A model generated the notes under the pieces. It made no database searches. It was not told the origin of the DNA and was given only the letters and a program-made list of their open reading frames with translations. Positions 16,156 through 24,835 of a DNA stretch of 50,340 nt are shown in pieces. The stretch comes from Saprospiraceae bacterium (GTDB taxonomy: Bacteria; Bacteroidota; Bacteroidia; Chitinophagales; Saprospiraceae): positions 1-50,340 of the forward strand of contig CATQHI010000015.1 in assembly GCA_958295895.1 (NCBI GenBank), read 5' to 3'. Every line of letters begins with the position of its first letter. Within the stretch, counting starts at the first letter, position 1. A program made the translations under genes and the position numbers.

Positions 16156-16652
16156 TCTAGTATATTTTCCTGGAGCAGCAGTTGCCGTAGCTTACTACGG
16201 CCGCGGTGGAGGTAGACCTTGACCTGATCGACAGTGAGTCCAGTGGTGATTGCGATCTCCTGATAGGTAAGCCCCTCCACCTCCCGCAGTTGCAGCACGC
16301 TGCGCTGATCGGTCGGCAGCTGCTGCATCAGCCGGTGGATATGGCCGAGGGTATCGGCGGTTTCGACCAGGCGGTGGGGCGTCAGGTCGGACTGGTCACT
16401 CGGGGCGGCGGCCCGTTCGTTCGTGGTTCGCACCTTCCGCGACCGTAGTCGGTCGATGGCCCGGTTGTGCGTCATCTTTAGCAGCCAGGCGGGCGGGTTA
16501 TCGAGGGCCTCGATCTCCTGCCGCCGCTGCCATCCGCTGATGAGCACTTCCTGCACCACGTCTTCGGCCTCGCCGTCATCGCCCACCATACGCAGCGCCA
16601 GCCGGTAGAGGCGGTCGCGGACGGTGGTGGCAATGGTGGTGAAGTGGGGCAC
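16152..16652 (-). CDS. ECF RNA polymerase sigma factor
   Basis: 166 residues with region 2 (RLYRLALRMVGDDGEAEDVVQEVLISGW ... PAWLLKMTHNRAIDRLRSRK) and region 4 (LPTDQRSVLQLREVEGLTYQEIA, then VDQVKVYLHRGRSKLRQLL). Starts with GTG in the context CCCCACGTGCC, the same context as the second ECF sigma gene at 23419. First gene of the sigma-anti-sigma-DUF4252 cluster, which it probably controls itself. Confidence 0.92.
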   Translation of the reverse strand: MPHFTTIATTVRDRLYRLALRMVGDDGEAEDVVQEVLISGWQRRQEIEALDNPPAWLLKMTHNRAIDRLRSRKVRTTNERAAAPSDQSDLTPHRLVETADTLGHIHRLMQQLPTDQRSVLQLREVEGLTYQEIAITTGLTVDQVKVYLHRGRSKLRQLLLQENILE

Positions 16653-16792
16653 GTGGGGCGTTTGGTGGGTACACGGGCCAAGGTGGGGGGATGTTACAGG
16701 TGGGGGAGGAGAATTACGACGTAGGAGCTATGGAGTACGATGTACAGCGTTCCGGTCTTTTACTTATTACTGTTCTGACTTCTTTCGTGGTA

Positions 16793-16900
16793 GGGCTCAA
16801 CACAGAGGACTCAGAGTACGACACGGAGGATCACGGAGCCGTCGTCGGAATTAGGGAACGGAGGGAAACGGAGGCCAGCACCTAGCGGTGCTGCGGGAGG
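16793..16900. repeat. Partial second copy of the MITE-like element
   Basis: Starts with the same 18 bp, GGGCTCAACACAGAGGAC (16793-16810), and carries the same central module GGAGGC-hairpin-CGGGAGG. The hairpin is CAGCACC-TAGC-GGTGCTG (16876-16893). The right inverted end is missing. It occupies most of the 281-bp gap between the ECF sigma gene and the radical SAM gene; the rest of that gap shows nothing recognisable. Confidence 0.8.
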
Positions 16901-16933
16901 CCATCTGTTCGCCTGATGACTACTTCGTAATCT

Positions 16934-17971
16934 TCAAACATCCGCCTTAAACCACACCTCGCACCCCTCCGTACAGTTCGTACAGATATCGATCTCTGAG
17001 CGCCCCTTCAGTAGCTTGGTGCGGAAGTCATCGTAGGCCGCACCCTCCCAGACTTGGTCCAGACCCTCAGTTTTTACGTCGCCGAGTCGGTGGGTGACGT
17101 CCTTATCGAAGCAGCAGGGGGCCACCAGGCCGTCCCAGGTGATGACGCAGCTGTGCCAGAGCTTCCAGCAGTGGTTGTGGAGCTTGTGCTTGAGGCCGTA
17201 GGTGCCGTCGGCTTTTTTGTAGTAGCGGGCGTATTGCTCCTGCTCGGGCATTAGGGGGTTGCCGTGCTCGTAGTCGTAGAGCTGGGCCGACTTAAACTTC
17301 ACCTCGTCGATGCCGATCTCGTCGGCCAAGCGGACTACCTCCCCCATTTGGTGCTCGTTGGGCCTGACGACCAGGAACTGGAAGATGAGATGGGGGGTGG
17401 GTGAGCCGAGTTCTCGCTTCCACTTGACGAGGTTGCGGGCGCCCTGTAGCACAGTCTCCAGCTTGCCCGCCTTACGGTACTGCTCGTACACCTTCTGGGT
17501 GGTGCCGTCGACACTAATGATGAGCCGGTCCAGCCCGCTCTCGATGGTGCGCCGGGCGTTGGCGTCGTTGAGGAAGTGGCCGTTGGTGGAGGTGATGGTG
17601 TATACGCCGCGGTCACTGGCCTCGCGCACCATGTCCAGGAAGTCGGGATTGATGTAGGGCTCGCCCTGGAAGTAAAAAATGAGGTACAGCAGCCGGTCGG
17701 CAATATCGTCGAGGGTGCGGCGGAAGAAGTCGGCCTTTAGATTGCCCGTCGGCCGCGTGAACTGCCTAAGCCCGCTCGGGCACTCCGGGCAGCGGAGGTT
17801 ACAGGCCGTGGTGGGCTCAAAGCTGACGGTGAAGGGCTTGCCCCACACCACCGGCCGCTGCAGCCAGCGCGTGGCGTAGTAGCTGGCCGTGACCTGCACC
17901 GCGTTGACGACCCGGCGGGGCGTGAGCTTGCGGAGGAAGTTTAGGGTGTCTTTGGGGTAGAGTCGCGCCAT
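16934..17971 (-). CDS. Radical SAM/SPASM enzyme
   Basis: 345 residues. The radical SAM [4Fe-4S] motif CNLRCPEC follows FEPTTA near residue 57. A C-terminal SPASM-like domain is indicated by CWKLWHSCVITWDGLVAPCC (18 bases-encoded cysteines in clusters) and the final CTNCTEGCEVWF, likely binding auxiliary clusters. Family members modify peptides, sugars or lipids; no precursor peptide gene was found next door, so the substrate is unknown. The ATG lies 4 nt after TACCTTCA. It is 28 bp upstream of the DUF5916 gene end on the same strand. Confidence 0.9.
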   Translation of the reverse strand: MARLYPKDTLNFLRKLTPRRVVNAVQVTASYYATRWLQRPVVWGKPFTVSFEPTTACNLRCPECPSGLRQFTRPTGNLKADFFRRTLDDIADRLLYLIFYFQGEPYINPDFLDMVREASDRGVYTITSTNGHFLNDANARRTIESGLDRLIISVDGTTQKVYEQYRKAGKLETVLQGARNLVKWKRELGSPTPHLIFQFLVVRPNEHQMGEVVRLADEIGIDEVKFKSAQLYDYEHGNPLMPEQEQYARYYKKADGTYGLKHKLHNHCWKLWHSCVITWDGLVAPCCFDKDVTHRLGDVKTEGLDQVWEGAAYDDFRTKLLKGRSEIDICTNCTEGCEVWFKADV

Positions 17972-17998
17972 GGGGTGAAGGTAAGGCCCGCCACTCCC

Positions 17999-20652
17999 CT
18001 ACCGCAACCACCGATAAGTAACCTTCACCAAAAAGTTATTCCGCGTCTTCTCCGAAAAGACATTACCGCCCAGGGAGGACACTAGCCCCCGGCTCGGGTC
18101 GTCGTTCGCCGTAGCCCCCTGCGACCAGACCAGGAAGATCTCCGAGCCGGGGCGGTACTCCCACCGCGCTACCAGGTTGGAGCGAAACTGGATGAAGTTG
18201 AAGTCAGGGTTCCCAAATTCAACACCGTCCTCCCCCATGACAGTGTACCGCCCTAGCTCTCCATCAAAGCGAACCTGATCTGGATCAAAGGCCACAAAGC
18301 GGTCACCAAAGTCACGCGCCTGAGGCTGCCCCGTAAAACGTTTGAAGCCGGTGTAGGTGCCCCGGCTCACGAAGGGCTGGCCGTAGTACTGTAGGGTCAG
18401 ATCGGGGGTGAGGTTGTAGTTGAGGCGTAGGGTGGTGGAGAGGGTGCGCTGGTCTACCTGTCCGACGATATATTCCTTGCCCCCGCCCGACCGGTCGAGC
18501 TGAGTAACGTACTGATCGGCCCGCTGAAACCGGCTGTAGCTCGGCGAGATGCTCAGGGACAGCGCATCCAGCGCCTGCCAGTCCGCCTGCACGTAGTAGG
18601 ACATCTGCTGCTCGCTGCCGTCAAAGGCCGAAAAGCCGTAGACATTAAAGTAAGCCGTTACCTTCTTGCGACTGTCACTGCTCACGTACCCGAAGTACTC
18701 CGCACCTGCGCTCTGCCGCAATACCGGTCCGCCCCGTAGGTCTGTTTTCGAGGCCCGTTGGAGGGTGTAGGTGCCCCCGCCCCCCATGCTCCAGAAGTTG
18801 GTGAAGTTGGCGTGCATGTTCGTATTGACCGCCTGATTGAGCGACTCGCCGGAAAAATCAAAGGTGGCGTAGTAATTGCCATTGATCTGAAAGCGGCGGA
18901 AGATGCCGAAGGGCTCCTGCCACCGCCGCGATGCCCAACCGAAGTAGTTGATCTCGTCGGCGTTGCGCATGAAGCCGATGTCGTTGATCTCGAAGCCCGG
19001 CGAGCGCCAGGTGGCCCCCGTCTCGAAGGTGAAGTTACCGGCCAGGTTGCCCACCTTGAGCATGCCACTGCTGCCGTTGAGCCGGGTGGCGGTGCTGTCG
19101 ACCTGCAGGTGCTCGGCGTCCGGCCGCTGAAAGAAGTGCTCGAAGCCGGTCTGCGTTTCGAGGATGGCCTCCTTACTGCCGCTCACGCTAGATAGTACCG
19201 TGTTGCCCGCTACGTACCAGGCGCGGTCCTTCCAGCGGTGTACGAAGTCGGCCCCGCCCGCGTAGGCCCGCCGGTGCAGGAAGCTGAGCTCCGGATCGTC
19301 GTCCAAACTCCGCTGCACACCGGTGAAGATGGCCCCCACGTAGGTATCCCCACCCCGGAAGTCCTGCTGCACCCGCCCCACCTGGAAGTTGGTCAGGGGC
19401 TCCACGACGGTCTCGCTACGCTCGCCATCAAGGTCGGTGGTGGCCAGTTCGCGCTGGGTGACACTCTCTAGGATCCCGACCGATAGCCCCGACTGCGTCT
19501 TCCCACTAAATTTAGCCGCCCCCAGGATGGTGGTGTTGTCCGGTTGGTCGACGTAGTAGCTCCGCCCCCCATCGGAGTCCACGAAACGGTGCGGACTGCC
19601 CCCGATGCGGCGCGAATAAAAGAGCTGGTCGGAGGTGTGACCACCGCCCGCTATCGCATCGGATAGACTGAAGTCAAAAATATTCTGCCCCTCCACGAAG
19701 AAGGGACGCTGCTCGCGAAAGAAAATCTGGTAGCCGTCCAGGTTCAGGGCCCCGGGGTCGGCCTCCACCTGTCCGAAGTCGGGATTGATGGTCAGGTCGA
19801 GCGTCAGGTCGTTGGTGACACCGAAGCGGGCATCGAGGCCGGTCGAGAAGCGGCTATCCGCACCGTCCACGAAGGGATTACCCTCCTCAGCCGGGTAGGT
19901 AGAGTGCTGGGCCAGGACGTAGGGTTGTAGCTCTACGTTGCGGCGGGGCTTGAGGTCCTTAAGTCCGCGGAGCTCCCCGAAACGGCTCACCCAGCCCGAA
20001 GCGTTGCGGTCCTGTGCCTGCCAGAGGGAGCGCTCGTCCATGCGGAAGTCCCTACGCGTAGACTGAATGCCCCACACCTGCTCCGCCCCGGCCGAAAACC
20101 GGATCTGGGAGAGGGGGATGCGCAGCTCGGCCGTCCAGCCCGTAGAGTCAAGTTGGGTGCGGGTCTCCCAGATGGGGTTCCAGCTACCGTCCCAGTTGTT
20201 GCCATCGTTACTGATGAACTCGTCACCCTTCACCCCCGAGGCCGACACGGTGAACGAGAAGGCCGTCCGCTTATCGTGGTAGCTGTCGATGTTGAGTTCC
20301 ACCCAGTCACCGGGGAAGTCATCGCGGCGGCTCATCCTGGCCTCGATCTTATCCGGGTCGCTATCCAGGCAGCGGTAGGCCACGTAGAGGTTGCGGTCGT
20401 CGTAGAGGATTTTCAGGAAGGTCTGCTGGGTGGGCGGCTTATCGGGGTTGGGGGTGTATTGGGTATAGTCGCCGCTCCACTCCACCAGGTCCCAGGCCGC
20501 CTCCGTGGGGCTGCCGTCGATGAGGGGCGGCGCATCGGTCACCCGCTCCGTCTGGTAACTGCGCTGGGGGTAGGTCTTGGGGCGATGGTGTCCTGGGCGG
20601 GTAGGGCACCGGTGGCCAGCAGCAGGTAGAACAGAGTGTGGGATCGTGTCAC
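17999..20652 (-). pseudogene. DUF5916/CBM9-like outer-membrane protein with N-terminal frameshift
   Basis: The long frame (from about 20580 to 17999, ~860 residues) starts with a carbohydrate-binding-module-9-like domain (TDAPPLIDGSPTEAAWDLVE ... LRIPLSQIRF) and continues with the DUF5916 region containing NPDFGQVEADPGALNLD and FFREQRPFFVEGQ, then a beta-strand-rich outer-membrane part. That frame has no signal peptide. A good one, MTRSHTLFYLLLATGALPAQ, starts with GTG at 20652 in another frame and joins the long frame if one G/C base is added in the 4-base run at 20579-20582. So this is either one intact gene with a sequencing error or a recently broken one. Terminal gene of the second sigma locus. 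Confidence 0.8.
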
Positions 20653-20711
20653 GGGAGTGGAGTGTAGTAGGAAGGACGAGTGGATGTGACACGGGTTGCA
20701 GGAGGGTGATG

Positions 20712-21416
20712 TTACAGGCCCCGCAAGTACACCTTCCCGTAAGGCGCCTTACACCGCACCTGCGCGCCGCCGCCCCCTATCGTCCCTACCACCTGCTCGT
20801 AAAAATCACGCTTCTTACTAGCCGCCTCATCAATCGCGATGTCCAGGTCCGTCAGCAGCTCGCCGAACTCGGTGGTCAGCTCCACCCGCGCGCCCTGGCC
20901 CTGGGGGAGGGTCAGGTCCACCGCCCCGTAGTTGCTGTACAGGTCCAGGTCTTGAGGCAGAGAGGCCTGGTCATATACGACCGTCACTCCGCCGTAGGTG
21001 GAGTTGACAGCCACCAGCCCGGCCAGGTCTGCAATATCCACTCCGCCGTACTCGGTCTCCACGGTCACGGTGATACCGGCGGGCACCCGCACGATCATGC
21101 GGATCTGGTCGTCGCAGCAGTTTTCCCTACGAGATTGGCGATTGAGCTGCTGCATGGTGGGGCCGGTTTCCTCGACGTAGATGGTACCATCGCGGCGCTT
21201 GACGTCTAACTTTGCCAGCTCGGGGCGGGGCGCGCCCTCCACGGTCACGGAGTGCTCGATGGTGATGGCATCCCCTGTGGCTTCGCGGATGTCCACGCTG
21301 CTAAATAGGGCCGAAAGGTGCAGGGCGGTAGCGCCTTCCAGCTCGATGCCGGTCATGTCGGACTGGCCGCGTAGGCTGAAACTCGCCAGGAATAGAAAGA
21401 GAAGTGTGCGTTGCAT
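20712..21416 (-). CDS. DUF4097-like exported protein (first)
   Basis: 234 residues, signal peptide MQRTLLFLFLASFSLRGQ. The mature chain is a series of short beta repeats (GGVDIADLAGLVAVNSTYGG, then YGAVDLTLPQGQGA), the right-handed beta pattern of the DUF4097/DUF2807 adhesin-like family. A CC pair in the loop at SRRENCCDDQI is unusual. Related to the next gene upstream and 13 bp from it, so probably a tandem duplication. Function unknown; exported. Confidence 0.8.
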   Translation of the reverse strand: MQRTLLFLFLASFSLRGQSDMTGIELEGATALHLSALFSSVDIREATGDAITIEHSVTVEGAPRPELAKLDVKRRDGTIYVEETGPTMQQLNRQSRRENCCDDQIRMIVRVPAGITVTVETEYGGVDIADLAGLVAVNSTYGGVTVVYDQASLPQDLDLYSNYGAVDLTLPQGQGARVELTTEFGELLTDLDIAIDEAASKKRDFYEQVVGTIGGGGAQVRCKAPYGKVYLRGL

Positions 21417-21429
21417 AGTGGGTTGAGCT

Positions 21430-22230
21430 TTACTGCTTGCGGATGTAGAGATTATCGTAGGTAGCGGTTAGCGAGAGCAGGGGGCCACCGCCGTTGATGG
21501 TGCCGGTGAGCTGGTTCTGGCGAAAATCCTCGCCGTCATTCCAGTTATCTCCGCGCTCCCGCCGCTCCTCCTGCGGGACACTGGCCGTAGTATTGGCTTT
21601 GATCTGGATATCGAAGTCGGTGTACATATTCCCGTAGCCGCTGGAGAGGCGCAGGTCGGCCTTAGTGGCGGCGGGCAGCGTCACGTCCACGTTGGAGTAG
21701 GAGGAATGCAGACGTACCTCCTCCGTTGGCGGGTTGTCCCATACCGCTACGATGTCGTCGTACACCGCATTCACGGCCATCGGACCGGTCACGTTCCTGA
21801 GCTCCACGCTGTGGTACATCATGCTCACGTCGAGTTCCCCGCTGAAGTCGCTCACCGTGAGGTCATCACCTCGAACGGTGCTCTGCTCCACTTTTACCGT
21901 GGCACTATTCGGCACGCGTACGGTCACGGACTTCCCATCACCCCCCACCTGCTGCACCAGGATGCGCCCCTCACTTTCGGTCACGCTCAGGCCGAAGCCG
22001 GTATTATCGCGCAATCCCGAGGCACTAATGCGGCGCAGTCCGGCGGCCCGTTCGTCCGCTTCGGCGTGGTTGCTGCGGCCCTCCACGGTCAGCTCGGAGC
22101 CGGCCCCACCGACGATTGTCAGCTGATCAATCTCCCGAAATTCGATGGTCTTACCGGCCGCAGCCAGCTTAAAATCTTGCTGCCCGAGTAGGGGCACCGC
22201 GAATAGTAGAAGCAGTAGGATACGTAGCAT
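21430..22230 (-). CDS. DUF4097-like exported protein (second)
   Basis: 266 residues, signal peptide MLRILLLLLFAVPLLGQ. Contains the same beta-repeat pattern as its neighbour: VDVTLPAATKADLRLSSGYGN and the start MYHSVELRNVTGPMAVNAVYDDI. Ends with strands like its paralogue (LLSLTATYDNLYIRKQ). Lies 12 bp downstream of the HEAT-repeat anti-sigma gene, in the second sigma cluster. Function unknown. Confidence 0.8.
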   Translation of the reverse strand: MLRILLLLLFAVPLLGQQDFKLAAAGKTIEFREIDQLTIVGGAGSELTVEGRSNHAEADERAAGLRRISASGLRDNTGFGLSVTESEGRILVQQVGGDGKSVTVRVPNSATVKVEQSTVRGDDLTVSDFSGELDVSMMYHSVELRNVTGPMAVNAVYDDIVAVWDNPPTEEVRLHSSYSNVDVTLPAATKADLRLSSGYGNMYTDFDIQIKANTTASVPQEERRERGDNWNDGEDFRQNQLTGTINGGGPLLSLTATYDNLYIRKQ

Positions 22231-22242
22231 GGTAGATAGGGT

Positions 22243-22890
22243 TTAGATCAGTTTAAAGGTCCCTAGCTCGGCCGCATCGCGCAGCCGTTGCGGCAGGGTG
22301 TCGTTGGAGATCATCTCCTCCAGGTAGGGCAGCACGCGCTTTTCGTTCAGGCCCACGAGGGTTTCCAGGAGCTGTACGCGCACGGCCGGCGGGGGGGACT
22401 CCCCCATGGCCTGCAGCATTTCCCGGCGGGCCAGGGGCTCGGCGGCGAAGCGGCGTAGGGCGTCCAGGGCGGCCAGGCGCACGTTGGTACTCGCATCCGT
22501 GCGTAGTAGGTGGCCCAGGTTAGCGATTACGGCGGGGTCGGCCGTTTCCAGCTCCAGACTCACCGTGGCGGCGCGCATGCGGGTCAGGCTACTGCGGTCC
22601 TGCATCAACTCCAGCATCAGGGTGCGGGTGGCGGCCAGTTGCCGTTCCAGTTCATCGGCATCCTGCTTGGCGTAGTTCCAGCCCAGGGCAAACACCAGCA
22701 GCAGACTGGCGGCAACAGCGAGGTAGGGGGCGGCGGCGCGCCGGTGCAATTTTTTTGGAACTATCAGGGCCGCGAAGCGCGCATCGGCCTCCGCACTCGG
22801 CACGGGGTCGGGCAGGGCGGCTATCTCCCGGCGCAGGTCGTCCAGGGCATTCAGTTCGCGCTCGAGTTCGTCGTCAGTCGGTGGGATCAT
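22243..22890 (-). CDS. Anti-sigma-like membrane protein with HEAT repeats
   Basis: 215 residues. Cytosolic N-terminus (residues 1-52), one membrane helix (about 54-70, PYLAVAASLLLVFALGW), then a periplasmic part with helical HEAT-like repeats (LGHLLRTDASTNVRLAALDALRRFA and PAVRVQLLETLVGLNEKRVLPYLEEM). The ATG overlaps the sigma stop as ATGA, typical of a cognate anti-sigma pair. HEAT repeats in the sensing part suggest protein binding; partner unknown. Confidence 0.78.
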   Translation of the reverse strand: MIPPTDDELERELNALDDLRREIAALPDPVPSAEADARFAALIVPKKLHRRAAAPYLAVAASLLLVFALGWNYAKQDADELERQLAATRTLMLELMQDRSSLTRMRAATVSLELETADPAVIANLGHLLRTDASTNVRLAALDALRRFAAEPLARREMLQAMGESPPPAVRVQLLETLVGLNEKRVLPYLEEMISNDTLPQRLRDAAELGTFKLI

Positions 22891-23419
22891 AGCTTGTTGG
22901 CGTTGTGGTAATTGGCCCGTAGTCGTTTACAGGCCCGGTGCATGCGCACCTTGATGTTGGCCTCGGTGGTATCGAGCACCCGGGCTATGTCAGCGTACTT
23001 CATATTGCGCTGCCAGGCCAGTTCGACCACCACACGGTAGTGATCGGGCAGGGCGGCCAGGGCACCGCGGCAGTCGGTGGGGAGCTCCCCTCTTCTTCCA
23101 GCGGTAGGTCGCTTAGGTCGTAGGCATCCGCCAGTGGCATGCGCCCCACCAGCCGGCAGTGGTCGTGGTGCACGTTGCGCGCGATGGTGTACACCCAGGT
23201 ACGGAAGGTCTGCCCCGCCCGCCAGCTCGTGCGGTAGGTGATGATGCGCTCGAAGACGGTATGCAGCAGGTCCTCGGCCGTAGCCCGATCGAGCCGCCCG
23301 CGGTTGAGCAGGAAGCCCAGCAGGGGCCCCTTATAGCGGGCGTAGAGCGGGGCTAGCTCGGGGAGCTGGCCGGCGGCTACGCGCTGCATGAGCGTCTCGT
23401 CGGTTTCGGAGGGTGGCAC
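22887..23419 (-). pseudogene. ECF sigma factor with apparent frameshift before region 4
   Basis: From the GTG at 23417-23419 the frame reads SETDETLMQRVAAGQLPELA and then region 2 (EDLLHTVFERIITYR ... TWVYTIARNVHHDHCR). After LPLEEEG the frame runs into nonsense and stops at 23000. The other frame continues perfectly with ELPTDCRGALAALPDHYRVV, then YADIARVLDTTEANIKVRMH (region 4), ending in TGA that overlaps the anti-sigma ATG. One base added to the 4-base run at 23087-23090 restores the whole gene. So the coding sequence is full-length apart from this point; sequencing error or a real inactivation cannot be told apart here. Confidence 0.85.
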
Positions 23420-23492
23420 GTGGGGGGTACTGGCTTTTTTCCGGAAGGTTACGCTGTGGGGAAGATATCTTTCCCTACTAAAAAGCCCCGCC

Positions 23493-23669
23493 ATGCCCTC
23501 CACCAACCCCGCACCCGCGGCCCCGCCCAAGCGCACGTCTACCCTAAAAAAGATCGTCTACGTCATCATCCTGCTCGTAGCGCTCTCACTGATCCTACAG
23601 GTCCTCGGCTTCGGCGTACTGGACCGGCGGGAAGAAAATACGCTGATCGAGCAGCCGCACCTCGAGTAG
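23493..23669 (+). CDS. Small single-TM protein (58 aa)
   Basis: 58 residues: a short proline/alanine-rich, basic N-terminus (residues 1-20), one membrane helix at about 21-40 (IVYVIILLVALSLILQVLGF) and an acidic tail. Start chosen at the ATG in 23493; a TATCTTTC box at 23466-23473 fits a short leader. Divergent from the ECF sigma gene. Unrecognised; possibly a small regulatory membrane protein. Confidence 0.65.
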   Translation: MPSTNPAPAAPPKRTSTLKKIVYVIILLVALSLILQVLGFGVLDRREENTLIEQPHLE

Positions 23670-23732
23670 AGGCAACCCCCCGGCCGGTATTTTCGTGGGG
23701 TAAGTATCCGTATCACTTAACCCTACCCTGCG

Positions 23733-24260
23733 ATGAGACTACTGCTACTCCTTACCCTGTGTGCCGGCTGGTTAGCCTGCGCCGAGAAATCCGAAATCAC
23801 GCTGGCCACGGCGAACAACGACTTTATCGAGGGAACCCTCGACGGCAAGGCCTTCCAATACGCCTCCGGTAGTTTCTACGGCTCGGGAATGGATTACCAG
23901 CTGCCCTATTCCACAACTGGTGGAGGGGGGGAAACGGGCACCACGACCCAACTGGGCGGACTGTTCGTCAGTCGTATCGATGACAGCTTTACGCGGGCGG
24001 TGACCCTGGCCCTACCGGGGGTACCGTTGCATGCGTACGCTATGCCCACCGCCGACCTACAGGGGACCCTTACGCAGGGCGCGCTAGCCGCCGACTCCTA
24101 CCCCGGTTGCCCCCACATCGATAGTAGCGGCCTGGACGTCGTACTGGTAAGCCTGCGTATCGTGTCCTGGGACGGCGACCAGCTGATCGGGGAGTTTGTC
24201 TCTGCCGACCCCGACCGCGAGGTCACGGGAAGTTTTCACCTACTCGTAGCGCGCCCCTGA
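23733..24260 (+). CDS. Lipoprotein, hypothetical
   Basis: 175 residues. Signal peptide ending in a lipobox (MRLLLLLTLCAGWLAC), cysteine at residue 16. The mature protein has no recognised domain; contains a Gly/Thr-rich loop (TTGGGGETGTTTQLGG). Preceded by a TATTTTCG box at 23688-23695. Followed after 11 bp by the third sigma gene, on the same strand, so it may belong to that operon. Confidence 0.75.
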   Translation: MRLLLLLTLCAGWLACAEKSEITLATANNDFIEGTLDGKAFQYASGSFYGSGMDYQLPYSTTGGGGETGTTTQLGGLFVSRIDDSFTRAVTLALPGVPLHAYAMPTADLQGTLTQGALAADSYPGCPHIDSSGLDVVLVSLRIVSWDGDQLIGEFVSADPDREVTGSFHLLVARP

Positions 24261-24271
24261 GTCCCCAACCC

Positions 24272-24835
24272 ATGTGGGACGACACCGTACTGCACGACCT
24301 GACGGCTGCCTGTAGCCAGAGCGACGCCGCCGCACAGCGCGCCTGGTATACCTACAGCTACGCCTACGGTATCACCGTAGCGCTCTACTACAGCAGCAAG
24401 CGGGAGGAGGCCGAGGAGGTCCTGCAGGACAGTTACGTGAAGGTGTTCGCCCACTTCAGCCGGGGCCAACCGGCGCCGGTGCACCACCGACCGTGGTTTC
24501 GGCGCATCATCATCAATACGGCGATTGACTATTACCGGCGGCAGCAACAGCAGCGCCGGGGCCTGATCGTACTACTTACGGCCCCCGTCTGCCACAACCG
24601 AGCCGTGGAGACCCTCGATACCGCCGACCTGTACCGCCTGGTGCAGTGCCTCCCCCCTACCTACCGCATGGTCTTTAACCTGCACGTGCTGGAGGGATAC
24701 AGCCACCCCGAAATTGCCCGGCGGCTTAGGATTAGCGTCGGTACGTCCAAATCCAACCTACACAAAGCCCGTACTCAGCTACAGCGACTAGCGGGCCCCT
24801 ACTTTAATCTCGACAACGAGCTATCCAATGCGTGA
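24272..24835 (+). CDS. ECF RNA polymerase sigma factor
   Basis: 187 residues. Region 2: AWYTYSYAYGITVALYYSS, with EEAEEVLQDSYVKVFAHF and RPWFRRIIINTAIDYYRR. Region 4: LPPTYRMVFNLHVLEGYSHPEIARRL and VGTSKSNLHKARTQLQRL. Overlaps the following gene by 8 bp, indicating co-translation with its presumed anti-sigma partner. Third ECF sigma within 8.7 kb. Confidence 0.92.
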   Translation: MWDDTVLHDLTAACSQSDAAAQRAWYTYSYAYGITVALYYSSKREEAEEVLQDSYVKVFAHFSRGQPAPVHHRPWFRRIIINTAIDYYRRQQQQRRGLIVLLTAPVCHNRAVETLDTADLYRLVQCLPPTYRMVFNLHVLEGYSHPEIARRLRISVGTSKSNLHKARTQLQRLAGPYFNLDNELSNA

